Below are positions 19,510 through 28,784 of a DNA stretch of 64,000 nt, in pieces. The position numbers and the translations under genes were made by a program. A model generated the notes under the pieces. It did not search any database. It was not told where the DNA came from and saw only the letters and a list, made by a program, of their open reading frames with translations. The number at the start of each line of letters is the position of its first letter. Position 1 is the first letter of the stretch. Origin of the DNA: an uncultured Pelagibacteraceae bacterium (GTDB lineage Bacteria; Pseudomonadota; Alphaproteobacteria; Pelagibacterales; Pelagibacteraceae); contig CACEXV010000001.1 of assembly GCA_902563575.1 (NCBI GenBank), positions 398,354 to 462,353 of the forward strand, in the 5' to 3' direction.

Positions 19510-19643
19510 TGGAAATATCAAAACCATATAAGGGAAAAGGTAAAAGAAAACTTAAAAAGATGCCTTTTACCGTAAAAGGGTATTTATATTATTATTTGTT
19601 TTTTTGGATTTTGATACTCTGTATTTATTTTTCCTATAATTAA
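19509..19643 (+). CDS. Small basic single-span membrane protein, 44 residues
   Basis: This ORF is too short for the ORF track. It starts at the thiolase stop (TAATG), so translation is probably coupled. The first 23 residues are strongly basic (KPYKGKGKRKLKKMPF), and the last 20 form one aromatic-rich hydrophobic helix (YLYYYLFFWILILCIYF), predicting an N-in single-span membrane protein. I do not recognise the family. Exact coupling and a clean basic-then-hydrophobic layout argue for a real gene; lack of homology evidence limits confidence. Confidence 0.5.
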   Translation: MEISKPYKGKGKRKLKKMPFTVKGYLYYYLFFWILILCIYFSYN

Positions 19644-19676
19644 AATTTCTTTGAAAGTGATTATCATTCTCTAAAT

Positions 19677-20570
19677 ATGGAACTTCCAATAATAAATCAT
19701 CCAGATTACGTAGCAAAAATAAATGATGACAATAAATTTCCGATTAAGAAATTTGGCGCTCTAGCAAATCATTTATTAGAAAAAAGAGTTGTTAAAACTT
19801 TTTATGTTCCCGAACCATGTTCTGTTGAAACTATGAAAACATCTCATTCGCTTGAATATATTAACCATATAAAGAATAAGACTCTTGATCTTAAATATCA
19901 AAAAAAAATCGGCTTTCCAATCAATGATAGTGTTGTTAGAAGATCATTTGTTGCAACTGGTGGAACCGTTCTCGCTAGTAAATTAGCTTTAGATGCCAAG
20001 TTGGCTTGTAATACTGCAGGTGGTAGTCATCATGCAACCTTTGAAATGGGAGCAGGTTATTGTGTATTTAATGACGTAGCTGTAGCGGCAAATTATTTAA
20101 AGAATAAAAAATATGCAAAAAAGATACTAATTCTTGATTTAGACGTTCATCAAGGTAATGGAAATTCTGAAATATTTAAAAAAGATCGAGACGTATTAAC
20201 TTTTAGTATGCACTGTGCCTCAAATTATCCAGCAAAAAAATCAAAAAGTGATATTGATATTGAGCTCAAAGATAATACTGAAGATACAGAATACCTTAAG
20301 ATATTAAATGGAAATCTTAAAGAACTTAACAAAAACAGTTATGATTTTGTGTTCTACGTTGCTGGAGTTGATATTCATCACGAAGATAGATTAGGTAAAC
20401 TTAAGATTACTGATGAAGGAATAAATATCAGAGATAAAACAGTAATTGAAAATTTTTATTCTAAAAAAATTCCATTATGTGGAGTTTTAGGCGGAGGGTA
20501 CAACAAAAGTTTCGATAAGCTCATAGAATTGCATTCAATGCTTCATAAGAATTGTGCATCATATTTTTAA
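19677..20570 (+). CDS. Histone-deacetylase-superfamily hydrolase
   Basis: The 297-residue protein has the zinc-dependent arginase/deacetylase fold. Tandem histidines are in GGSHHATFEMGAGYC, zinc ligands are the Asp and His in LDLDVHQGNGN, the third ligand is probably the Asp in AGVDIHHEDRLG, and the late glycine loop is GVLGGGYNK. Bacterial members remove acetyl or acyl groups from polyamines, acetoin-related compounds, short-chain amides or proteins. The substrate is unknown. It lies downstream of a thiolase and its end overlaps the convergent acetoacetyl-CoA synthetase gene by 12 bases. Confidence 0.88.
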   Translation: MELPIINHPDYVAKINDDNKFPIKKFGALANHLLEKRVVKTFYVPEPCSVETMKTSHSLEYINHIKNKTLDLKYQKKIGFPINDSVVRRSFVATGGTVLASKLALDAKLACNTAGGSHHATFEMGAGYCVFNDVAVAANYLKNKKYAKKILILDLDVHQGNGNSEIFKKDRDVLTFSMHCASNYPAKKSKSDIDIELKDNTEDTEYLKILNGNLKELNKNSYDFVFYVAGVDIHHEDRLGKLKITDEGINIRDKTVIENFYSKKIPLCGVLGGGYNKSFDKLIELHSMLHKNCASYF

Positions 20571-22484
20571 TTCTGGTAAATTTTCAAAATACTTTAGACT
20601 TTCGGGATTAGATATTGCTTCTTTATTATTTATTTTGTCTCCATTAATTATTTTTTTAACTGCTAATTCAACAATTTTTCCACTTTTAGTTTTTGGTATC
20701 TCGGGAACTTTGATTATAATATTGGGTACGTGTTTTGGAGAACAATTTTTTCTGATTTTTGATTTAATCAATTTTATTTTTTCTTCATCCAATTTTTGAT
20801 TTTTTTTAGTCGTAACAAATAATATTATTCTTACATCGTCGTTAAAGTCTTGTCCTACTACTAAGCCTTCAGTAATAAAATCAATATCTTCAACTTGTTG
20901 ATAAATTTCAGCTGTTCCTATTCTTACGCCGCCGGGATTTAATGTGGCATCTGATCTACCTCGCATGATAAATCCATTATTTTTAGTTTTTTCTATAAAA
21001 TCGCCATGATGCCAAATATTTTTAAATCGATTGAAGTATGCATTATGATACTTTTCACCATTCTTATCACCCCAAAACTTTATTGGCATTGATGGAAATG
21101 GTTTTTTTACAACAAGTTCACCTTTTTCGTTATGTAAGGCACTTTTTCCCTCATCAGTGAAGACATCAACTTCAATCCCTAAGCTTTGTCCTTGTATTTC
21201 TCCTTTATGAACTTTAGAAAATAAGTTTCCTAACACTAAGCAACCAACAAGATCTGTCCCTCCCGCAATAGATGCTAGGTGCACGTCTTCTTTAATATTT
21301 TGATAAACATATCTAAAACTTTCCTCTGCTAGCGGTGAGCCTGTTGAAGTAATAATTTTTATAAAGCTTAAATCTAAATTAGTGTTTTTATAATTTTCAT
21401 TTTTCAAATGATCAATATATTTTGCGCTAACACCAAAAAGATTTATTCTTTTATTTTGGCAGTATTCTAAAAGCACATCTATTTTTGGATAAACTGGAGC
21501 TCCATCAAAAAGAAAAATTGTAGCGCCTGTTGCAAGTCCACCAACTAACCAATTCCACATCATCCATCCAGTTGTTGTATAATAAAATATTTTTTCATTA
21601 TCCCTAATATCACAATGCAACATAAATTCTTTATTGTGCTCGATGAGAACATTACCAGCACCATGCGTTATACATTTTGGTTTCCCGGTTGTACCACTTG
21701 AATAAAGAATATAAAGAGGATAATCAAATTCAAACCTTTCAAAAATTTCGTCTAATTCGGTTTGAAGTGCTTCTTTGAAATTAATAAAATTTTCAGCTTC
21801 TGTTGAATTTTTTAAGTCATAATTAAAGAAAATAATTTTTTCTATAGTTGGTATGTTTTTCTTAATTTCTTTTACTTTTTCTAAAATATCTATTTTTTTT
21901 CCATTATAAAAATAGTAATCACAGGTTATTAAGATCTTTGGTTCAATTTGTTTAAAGCGATCAACCACTCCTTGAATACCAAAATCAGGTGAACACGAAG
22001 ACCAAATGAGTCCATTTTTAGCACATGCGAGAAAACAAATAACAGACTCAATTTTATTTGGAACATAAGCTGCAACTCTGTCGCCTTTTTTCAAATTTAA
22101 TTTTTTAAGGTATGCGGAAAAACGACAAACCTTTTCGTAAAGATCTTCCCAGCAGATTTTTTCTTCAAAACCCTTTTCTGAAAGAAAATTAATAGCAATA
22201 TCTTTGGTTCTTTTTTTTATCAGATTTTCTGAGTAATTGATTTTAGAATTGGGGAAGAATTTTGTTTTATTAAAAATTTTATCTTTTCTTATTACTTCGT
22301 TCCCTTTGTCCCCAACTATTTTAGAAAAATCCCAAAATTTAGACCAAAAAATTTGAGGATTTTTAACACTCCATTCCCAAAGTTTTTTAAAATCATAATT
22401 AAAGTCTTTACCTATATATTTGGTAAATTCATTTAATTTAGATTCCTCTGCTAATTTAGTCGACGGTTTCCAAAGAAAATTCAT
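20559..22484 (-). CDS. Acetoacetate--CoA ligase
   Basis: The 641-residue adenylate-forming enzyme has the P-loop-like YSSGTTGKPKCITHG, the A5 region IAGGTDLVGC, the A8 motif GRSDATLNPGGVRIGTAEIY and the catalytic Lys in PKTKSGKIVELAVKK. The N-terminal FWSKFWDFSKIVG and length match acetoacetyl-CoA synthetases more closely than acetyl-CoA synthetases. It would make acetoacetyl-CoA from acetoacetate, ATP and CoA; the thiolase at 18331 would then split it. The start is preceded directly by the palindrome TAAAGCTTAAGCTTTA. Confidence 0.9.
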   Translation of the reverse strand: MNFLWKPSTKLAEESKLNEFTKYIGKDFNYDFKKLWEWSVKNPQIFWSKFWDFSKIVGDKGNEVIRKDKIFNKTKFFPNSKINYSENLIKKRTKDIAINFLSEKGFEEKICWEDLYEKVCRFSAYLKKLNLKKGDRVAAYVPNKIESVICFLACAKNGLIWSSCSPDFGIQGVVDRFKQIEPKILITCDYYFYNGKKIDILEKVKEIKKNIPTIEKIIFFNYDLKNSTEAENFINFKEALQTELDEIFERFEFDYPLYILYSSGTTGKPKCITHGAGNVLIEHNKEFMLHCDIRDNEKIFYYTTTGWMMWNWLVGGLATGATIFLFDGAPVYPKIDVLLEYCQNKRINLFGVSAKYIDHLKNENYKNTNLDLSFIKIITSTGSPLAEESFRYVYQNIKEDVHLASIAGGTDLVGCLVLGNLFSKVHKGEIQGQSLGIEVDVFTDEGKSALHNEKGELVVKKPFPSMPIKFWGDKNGEKYHNAYFNRFKNIWHHGDFIEKTKNNGFIMRGRSDATLNPGGVRIGTAEIYQQVEDIDFITEGLVVGQDFNDDVRIILFVTTKKNQKLDEEKIKLIKSKIRKNCSPKHVPNIIIKVPEIPKTKSGKIVELAVKKIINGDKINNKEAISNPESLKYFENLPELKI

Positions 22485-22499
22485 AAAGCTTAAGCTTTA
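22484..22499. repeat. 16-base perfect palindrome abutting the acetoacetyl-CoA ligase start
   Basis: TAAAGCTTAAGCTTTA is its own reverse complement and ends on the first base of the ligase ATG (minus strand), exactly where a ribosome-binding site would lie. It might act as an operator or a translation-level hairpin (AAAGC/GCTTT, loop TTAA), but neither role is shown. The rest of the 266-base gap 22485-22750 to aceE is AT-rich and holds no ORF, RNA or convincing promoter that I can see. Confidence 0.35.
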
Positions 22500-22750
22500 A
22501 GAACTTATCTCAATAGATATTTTTTTAATAGGATTTTTTGAACTATAGGATCGTTATCTAGTTTTAGTTCTTTCTTCTTGAAAATTAAGTTTATTAACCA
22601 ATTCATAATCTCTATTATTAATTTTTAGATGTCCAAAAATAGGGATAAATATGTCTAAAATTGAGCTTATTAGAGCAAATTGCTTCATTTTTAACATTTA
22701 TTAATGAATGAATTTTTAATAAATTCCATTCCAGTTTATAATAAGAAATT

Positions 22751-25700
22751 ATGGCTCAAAACATTTCAGTCCCGGACATAGGTGATTTTAAGGACGTAGA
22801 AGTTATTGAAATTTTGGTAAAGCCTGGAGACAAAATCAAAAAGAACGATCCGATCGTAACGATTGAAAGCGATAAATCAAGTGTTGAAATACCTTCACCC
22901 TCTGAAGGTCAGATAAAGGATTTAAAAGTGAAAATTGGTGATAAAGTATCAGAGGGAAGTGTACTTGCGACTATTGAAAATGGCCAAGCAGCAAGTTCTG
23001 AAAAATTAACAGAAAAGAAAGTGGTAGAGAAAGAAATACCCCAAAAGAAAATAGAGGAGCCTAAAAAAAATGGTAATTTAAGTAATGGGGCTGGAATTCA
23101 ACAAGTTAAGAAAGTTTTTGCAGAACCAGCTTCAAAAGATGACATTGATCCGATCGAAACAAATGAATGGATAGAATCGTTAAATTCAGTGATTGAGTCT
23201 GATGGAGCACCAAGAGCAAGTTACCTACTAAATAAAGTAATTGATCAAGCTTATAAATCAGGACTAGTTTTGCCTGATACTAGAACAACTCCATATATAA
23301 ATACTATTCCGCCAGAAGCAGAAGCTAAATCCCCAGGGGACCAAAATATTGAAAAAAAATTAAGAGCAATCATTAGATGGAATGCGGCTGCAATGGTCGT
23401 TAAAGCGAACAAGAAAAGTTCTGAACTAGGTGGGCACATAGGTACTTTTGCATCCGCAGCAACGCTATATGACATTGGTATGAATCATTTTTGGAGAGCA
23501 AAAAATAATAAGTTTGGAGGGGACTTAATTTATTTTCAAGGTCACTCAGCTCCAGGTATGTACGCAAGAGCTTTTTTAGAAGGAAGACTTTCAGCCAAAC
23601 AATTGGATGGTTTCAGACAAGAAGTTGGTAAAGATGGACTTTCCTCTTATCCTCACCCTTGGTTGATGCCTGACTTTTGGCAGTTTCCAACTGTATCAAT
23701 GGGTCTTGGTCCTATCATGGCAATTTATCAGGCACGGTTCTTAAAATATTTAATCAACAGAGGTTTAGTCAAAGATGAAGGAAGGAAGATTTGGGTATTC
23801 TTAGGAGACGGAGAAATGGATGAGCCAGAGTCTATGGGAGCAATCGGTTTAGCTGCAAGAGAAAAATTAGATAACTTGATATTTGTAATTAATTGTAATC
23901 TTCAAAGGCTTGATGGGCCTGTAAGAGGTAATGGGAAAATTATTCAAGAACTCGAAGGAAGTTTTAGAGGAACCGGGTGGAACGTAATTAAAGTTATTTG
24001 GGGATCTTATTGGGATAAACTTCTGATGAAAGATAAGTCTGGCCTTCTTGTGAAAAGAATGAATGAATGTGTTGATGGAGAGTACCAAGCTTTTAAAGCG
24101 AAGGATGGTTTGTATGTAAGAGAAAAATTCTTTGGTAAATATCCTGAACTAAAAGAAATGGTATCTACTATGACAGACAAAGATATTTGGAGACTAAATA
24201 GAGGTGGTCACGATCCACATAAAGTTTATGCTGCCTACCATTCAGCAATGCAACATACTGGTTCTCCGACTGTTATTCTAGCAAAAACAATAAAAGGTTA
24301 CGGTATGGGAAAATCTGGTGAAAGTATAAATACAACTCACCAACAAAAAAAATTAGATGAGGAGGATTTACTCTATTACAGAGATCGTTTCGGTGTGCCT
24401 CTTACCGATAAACAAGTAAAAAATATTGAGTATTACAAACCAGATGAAAACTCTGAAGAAATTAAATATCTAAAAGCTCAAAGAATAAAACTTGGTGGTT
24501 TTATTCCAGAGAGAACCTCACTTGCAAAGCAAATCAAAGCTCCGCCTAAAGAAATTTTCGATAATTTTATGAAATCTACAGGAGATAAAGAAATGTCAAC
24601 TACGATGGCGTTAGTTAGAATGCTTACTGCACTACTAAGAGATAAAAATATATCACCAAGATTAGTTCCTATTATTCCAGACGAAGCAAGAACTTTTGGT
24701 ATGGAGGGATTCTTTCAAAAGATAGGAATATATGCGCATGAAGGTCAAAAATATGAGCCTGTGGACTCAGAACAATTAAGTTCTTACAGGGAAGATAAAA
24801 GTGGTCAAGTTTTAGAAGAGGGTATAAACGAGTCGGGAGCAATGTCATCTTGGATTGCAGCTGGTACATCTTACACAAATCATGATTTAGAAATGATACC
24901 TATTTATATCTTTTACTCTATGTTTGGTTTTCAGAGAGTTGGTGACTTAGCCTGGGCTGCTGGAGACTCACAAGCAAGAGGTTTTTTAATCGGAGCTACT
25001 GCTGGTAGAACAACTTTAGCAGGTGAAGGCCTTCAACACCAAGATGGTCATAGTCATTTATTAGCTTCAAATATTCCTAACTGTATAAGTTATGATCCTA
25101 CTTTTGCTTATGAGATGGCTGTAATATTTAGAGATGGACTAAAAAGAATGCATGAGAAAAAAGAAAATATTTTCTACTACATCACTGCAATGAATGAAAA
25201 TTACTCTCACCCAGAAAAGCCAAAGGGTTCCGATGAAGGAATTCTAAAGGGAATGTATTTATTGAAAGAAAACAATAACAAGAATAAAACTAAAGTGCAG
25301 CTTTTAGGTTCGGGGACAATTTTAAGAGAAATAATTGCTGCTGCAGAAATTCTATCTAAAGATTACGGTATCGACTCTGATGTTTGGAGCGTTACAAGTT
25401 TTAATGAATTAAGAAGAGACGGAATGGAGACAGAAAGATGGAATCTTCTTAATCCAGATGAAAAAAGAAAAAAATCTTATGTGCAAAAATGTCTATCAAA
25501 AAGAGATGGTCCTATTGTTGCTGCATCTGATTATACAAGATCATTTTCTGATCAGATAAGACCATATGTTGAAAAACCGTTTTACTCTTTAGGTACAGAT
25601 GGTTATGGAAGAAGTGACACGAGAAAAAATCTAAGAAAATTCTTCGAAGTAGATAAAGAACACATAGTTGCTTATACTTTAAGCGCCTTAGCAAAAGAAC

Positions 25701-25783
25701 AATTAATTGAAACTAAAAAAGCGGAGAAAGCGATAAAAAAATTTCAGATTGATAAAGATAGAGATTTTCCATCTAATTTATAA
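22751..25783 (+). CDS. aceE: Pyruvate dehydrogenase E1 (homodimeric type) with N-terminal lipoyl domain
   Basis: The 1010-residue protein joins two modules. Residues about 4-77 are a biotinyl/lipoyl domain with the lipoyl-lysine motif ESDKSSVEIP (Lys42). A charged, Lys/Glu-rich linker covers about 80-130. The rest is a homodimeric-type AceE with the thiamine-diphosphate motif GDGEMDEPES...NCNLQRLDGP, EGLQHQDGHSHL and ITAMNENYSHP. AceE alone is normally about 890 residues. The added domain closely resembles the lipoyl domain of the AceF encoded two bases downstream. E1 decarboxylates pyruvate and reductively acetylates lipoyl groups, so here it may carry its own acceptor. The E3 gene is not in the window. 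Confidence 0.95.
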   Translation: MAQNISVPDIGDFKDVEVIEILVKPGDKIKKNDPIVTIESDKSSVEIPSPSEGQIKDLKVKIGDKVSEGSVLATIENGQAASSEKLTEKKVVEKEIPQKKIEEPKKNGNLSNGAGIQQVKKVFAEPASKDDIDPIETNEWIESLNSVIESDGAPRASYLLNKVIDQAYKSGLVLPDTRTTPYINTIPPEAEAKSPGDQNIEKKLRAIIRWNAAAMVVKANKKSSELGGHIGTFASAATLYDIGMNHFWRAKNNKFGGDLIYFQGHSAPGMYARAFLEGRLSAKQLDGFRQEVGKDGLSSYPHPWLMPDFWQFPTVSMGLGPIMAIYQARFLKYLINRGLVKDEGRKIWVFLGDGEMDEPESMGAIGLAAREKLDNLIFVINCNLQRLDGPVRGNGKIIQELEGSFRGTGWNVIKVIWGSYWDKLLMKDKSGLLVKRMNECVDGEYQAFKAKDGLYVREKFFGKYPELKEMVSTMTDKDIWRLNRGGHDPHKVYAAYHSAMQHTGSPTVILAKTIKGYGMGKSGESINTTHQQKKLDEEDLLYYRDRFGVPLTDKQVKNIEYYKPDENSEEIKYLKAQRIKLGGFIPERTSLAKQIKAPPKEIFDNFMKSTGDKEMSTTMALVRMLTALLRDKNISPRLVPIIPDEARTFGMEGFFQKIGIYAHEGQKYEPVDSEQLSSYREDKSGQVLEEGINESGAMSSWIAAGTSYTNHDLEMIPIYIFYSMFGFQRVGDLAWAAGDSQARGFLIGATAGRTTLAGEGLQHQDGHSHLLASNIPNCISYDPTFAYEMAVIFRDGLKRMHEKKENIFYYITAMNENYSHPEKPKGSDEGILKGMYLLKENNNKNKTKVQLLGSGTILREIIAAAEILSKDYGIDSDVWSVTSFNELRRDGMETERWNLLNPDEKRKKSYVQKCLSKRDGPIVAASDYTRSFSDQIRPYVEKPFYSLGTDGYGRSDTRKNLRKFFEVDKEHIVAYTLSALAKEQLIETKKAEKAIKKFQIDKDRDFPSNL

Positions 25784-25785
25784 AT

Positions 25786-27048
25786 ATGGCTAGTACAAAA
25801 ATTTTAGTTCCAGATATGGGTGACTTCAAGGATGTAGAGATTATTGAAGTTCTAGTCAAAGAGGGTCAACAAATAAAAAAAAATGATTCTCTTATTACAT
25901 TGGAGAGTGACAAATCAAGTGTTGAGGTACCCTCCACTCACGAAGGAGTTATTGAAAAAATAAATATTAAAGTAGGCGATAAAGTTAACAAGGGAGACTT
26001 AATTCTTAGTCTGAATGCAGAGAGTGCTACTGAGAAAAAAAAAGAAGTAGTCAGTGAGCAAAAAAAAGTAGAAAAGACAGAAATAAAAGAAATAAAAACT
26101 CAGAAACCAAAAGAAATAATTCCTATAGCGCCTACATCACAATCAGGTAGTAAGTCAGCTAGTCCAAAAGTTAGGAAATTTGCTCGAGAGGTTGGAGCCA
26201 ATATCAAAAATATTTCTGGTTCTCAGAGAGCGGGACGGGTAACTGAGGAAGATATAAAAAAACATATAAAAGACAAGTTGACTTCTGACACTGTTAAAAA
26301 AGAAACTCAGAAAAAATATAAAGACGAATATGATCACGCCGAATTTGGTAAAGTGGAGGTAAAAGATATTCCTAGGGTAAAGAGATTATCTGGTCCACAA
26401 TTAGTTAGGTCTTGGACTGAAATTCCTCATGTAACTCAACATGATGAAATAGATATAACTGAAATGGAAATATTCAGAAAATCTTTAAGGGATGTTTTTA
26501 CAGGGGAAAAAATTGCGATTACTCCATTAGCTTTTATAACAAGAGCGGTGGTAAATGCTCTAAAAACATATCCTAATTTTAATAGTTCTATTGATACAGA
26601 GTCAAATAAAATTACTTATAAAAAATATTTTCACATTGGTTTTGCAGTAGATACACCTCATGGCTTAATGGTACCTAAAATAAGAAATGTAGAGACAATG
26701 GGAATAAAAAAAATTTCAGATGAACTAAGAAAGGTTAGCAAATTATGTAGAGAGTTAAAAATCGATAAAAAGGAATTTTTTGGTGGATCTATGACGATTT
26801 CCAGTCTTGGGGGGATCGGAGGAAATTTTTTCACACCGATAATTAATCCGCCTGAAGTAGCTATCCTTGGTGTGGGAAAGGCCTTTGATAAAATATCTCG
26901 AATAGACGGTAAGTTTATTATTCGTAAAATGCTACCTATTTCATTATCTTACGATCATCGAATAATTGATGGAGCAGAAGCAGCGAGATTTTGTGTTCAT
27001 CTCGGTCAAAGTCTAGGTGAAGATTTTGCTTTCAAGCTTGCTGTTTAA
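25786..27048 (+). CDS. aceF: Pyruvate dehydrogenase E2, dihydrolipoamide acetyltransferase
   Basis: The 420-residue protein has one N-terminal lipoyl domain (about 5-77; lipoyl Lys43 in ESDKSSVEVP), a charged linker, a peripheral-subunit-binding domain (about 126-160, ASPKVRKFAREVG) and the acetyltransferase core from about residue 195. The active-site motif is SYDHRIIDGAEAARF. It transfers acetyl from the lipoyl arm to CoA and forms the complex core. E. coli AceF has three lipoyl domains; here one is present, with another on E1. The ATG follows the aceE stop by two bases. Confidence 0.97.
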   Translation: MASTKILVPDMGDFKDVEIIEVLVKEGQQIKKNDSLITLESDKSSVEVPSTHEGVIEKINIKVGDKVNKGDLILSLNAESATEKKKEVVSEQKKVEKTEIKEIKTQKPKEIIPIAPTSQSGSKSASPKVRKFAREVGANIKNISGSQRAGRVTEEDIKKHIKDKLTSDTVKKETQKKYKDEYDHAEFGKVEVKDIPRVKRLSGPQLVRSWTEIPHVTQHDEIDITEMEIFRKSLRDVFTGEKIAITPLAFITRAVVNALKTYPNFNSSIDTESNKITYKKYFHIGFAVDTPHGLMVPKIRNVETMGIKKISDELRKVSKLCRELKIDKKEFFGGSMTISSLGGIGGNFFTPIINPPEVAILGVGKAFDKISRIDGKFIIRKMLPISLSYDHRIIDGAEAARFCVHLGQSLGEDFAFKLAV

Positions 27049-27071
27049 ATAATTTTCAATTAACTAATCTA

Positions 27072-27968
27072 ATGAATAAAAAAGTATTTTCCTTAATTTG
27101 TGCTATTTCCTGTTCCTTCATTTGGGGAACCGCATTTGTTGCTCAAGATATGGGTATGGATCACATTGGTCCTTTCACATTCACTGCGGTAAGATTATTT
27201 TTAGGATTTCTAACTTTACTTCCAATTATGTTGATACAGGGTCATCATTTAAAGAAAATAAATTTAAATCAAAATGCAAAAATTTTTTATTACCTTATTT
27301 TAGTAGGTTTCATGTTGTCTTTTGGTAATTCTTTTCAACAGTTAGCTTTGTTATACACCGATGTTGCTAACACTGCAGTGTTTACTGCTTTTTATGTAAT
27401 ATTAGTGCCTATGATAGCTTATTATTATTTTTCAAAAAATATTCACTGGTCTATATGGCCTTCGGCTCTTTTTTGTTTATTAGGCGGATTTCTTCTGACT
27501 AATCTTGAGAGTTTAAGTGTTAAAATTGGAGACAGTATCGCTGTCCTGAATGCATTTATGTGGGCTTTTCATATTGTGTTCATTTCGAAACTAATAAAAA
27601 TTTATAATTATCCGGTTATAGTTGCTTGCTTACAATGTTTAATTGGATCTTTTTTTGCTTTCATTCCAGCTATAATTTTTGAAACAATTATTTTTTCTAA
27701 TATTCTTTTAGAATATAAAGAACTATTGTATGCTGGCGTACTGTCAAGTGGATTGGCATTTTTACTCCAAGTATATAGTCAACAAAATCTTCCGCCTGCA
27801 CCGGTAACAATAATATTTTCTTTGGAAGGTGTTTTTGCATCCATATTTGGATGGATTATTTTAGACCAATTTTTAACGGAAATTAAAATTTTTGGCATAA
27901 TTATAATACTTTCATCTGTAATTTTTTCACAACTAGTTCCAATTTATGGTAAAAAAAAATATGGATGA
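27072..27968 (+). CDS. DMT-superfamily (EamA) transporter
   Basis: The 298-residue protein has about ten hydrophobic helices in two EamA repeats. The first begins SFIWGTAFVAQDMGMDHIGPFTFTA and the second NAFMWAFHIVFISKLI. SLEGVFASIFGWIILDQ near residue 255 is the conserved end-of-repeat motif of drug/metabolite transporters. Members export or import amino acids, nucleosides and other small molecules; the substrate cannot be told. Its 3' end overlaps the thioesterase gene. Confidence 0.88.
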   Translation: MNKKVFSLICAISCSFIWGTAFVAQDMGMDHIGPFTFTAVRLFLGFLTLLPIMLIQGHHLKKINLNQNAKIFYYLILVGFMLSFGNSFQQLALLYTDVANTAVFTAFYVILVPMIAYYYFSKNIHWSIWPSALFCLLGGFLLTNLESLSVKIGDSIAVLNAFMWAFHIVFISKLIKIYNYPVIVACLQCLIGSFFAFIPAIIFETIIFSNILLEYKELLYAGVLSSGLAFLLQVYSQQNLPPAPVTIIFSLEGVFASIFGWIILDQFLTEIKIFGIIIILSSVIFSQLVPIYGKKKYG

Positions 27969-28338
27969 GTCAAAAAAAGGATTTATAAAACATCTCGGAG
28001 GTTTGTCGTTTAGAAAAATCGACGACAATAATTATGAATTTTCTGGAAAAATTCAAGATATGCACTTAAATACTGGAGGTATTGCTCATGGCGGTTACCT
28101 TGCGACTATAGCAGATGCTGGGATGGGAACTGCCGCACATATGATAGCTTCTGGTAAAAGATGTGTAACAATCAATTTAGATTTAAAATTTATCTCTGCA
28201 GGCAAACCTGGAGATTTATTAGTTGGTAAAGTAAAAATATTAAAGAAAACAAAAACATTAGTATTCATAACTTGTGAAATAAATAGTTCCACAGAAATTG
28301 TAGTATCTGCAAATGGTACATGGAAAATTTTGAATTAG
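27946..28338 (+). CDS. PaaI-family hotdog thioesterase
   Basis: The protein of up to 130 residues has the hotdog-fold thioesterase pattern GGIAHGGYLATIADAGMGTA followed by VTINLDLKFISAGKPGDLL, as in PaaI/YbgC-like acyl-CoA thioesterases. These release CoA from aromatic or short acyl-CoA. The track start at 27946 overlaps the transporter by 23 bases. The ATG at 27961 (MDESKKGFIKHLGG) overlaps by only 8 bases and is equally or more likely. The 3' end overlaps the convergent msrB by four bases. Confidence 0.85.
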   Translation: MVKKNMDESKKGFIKHLGGLSFRKIDDNNYEFSGKIQDMHLNTGGIAHGGYLATIADAGMGTAAHMIASGKRCVTINLDLKFISAGKPGDLLVGKVKILKKTKTLVFITCEINSSTEIVVSANGTWKILN

Positions 28339-28784
28339 TTAGGAATAAAAATTAAACACAAACCGTTGTTACAATATCTTTTCCCACTTTTACCTGGACC
28401 ATCATTAAATACGTGACCATGGTGGGCTCCACACTTTGCGCAGTGATATTCAGTTCTTTTCATGCCAAAAGAGTAATCGATCTTGGTTTTAAAAGCTCCT
28501 GGCAAAGCTTCTGTGAACGATGGCCAGCCAGTCCCGCTATCGAATTTAGCAGTAGAGTCAAATAATTTAGCGTTACAATTTGCACAATGATATGACCCAT
28601 CTCTTTTTTCATAATTCAATATGCTGCTACCTGCTCGCTCAGTCCCCTCCTTAAACATGATATCTTTTTGTTCTTCGGTAAGATTTGGATTAATTATCTT
28701 TTTTTCAATAGCTAATATTTTGAATGGAAATACTAGGTAGAGTATCCCATATAGAAATGCTTTTATAAATTTTCTTTTACTCAT
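28335..28784 (-). CDS. msrB: Exported peptide-methionine (R)-S-oxide reductase
   Basis: The 149-residue protein has a hydrophobic N-terminal signal segment (about 1-25, ending FKILA) and then a complete MsrB domain. It shows two zinc CxxC pairs (CANC, CAKC), GTGWPSFTEALPGA, and the catalytic Cys in RYCNNG. It reduces methionine-R-sulfoxide in proteins. The signal segment implies action in the periplasm or at the membrane, where photo-oxidative damage in surface waters would be met. It follows a small CxxC protein with no gap, downstream of the TRAP permease gene. Confidence 0.93.
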   Translation of the reverse strand: MSKRKFIKAFLYGILYLVFPFKILAIEKKIINPNLTEEQKDIMFKEGTERAGSSILNYEKRDGSYHCANCNAKLFDSTAKFDSGTGWPSFTEALPGAFKTKIDYSFGMKRTEYHCAKCGAHHGHVFNDGPGKSGKRYCNNGLCLIFIPN

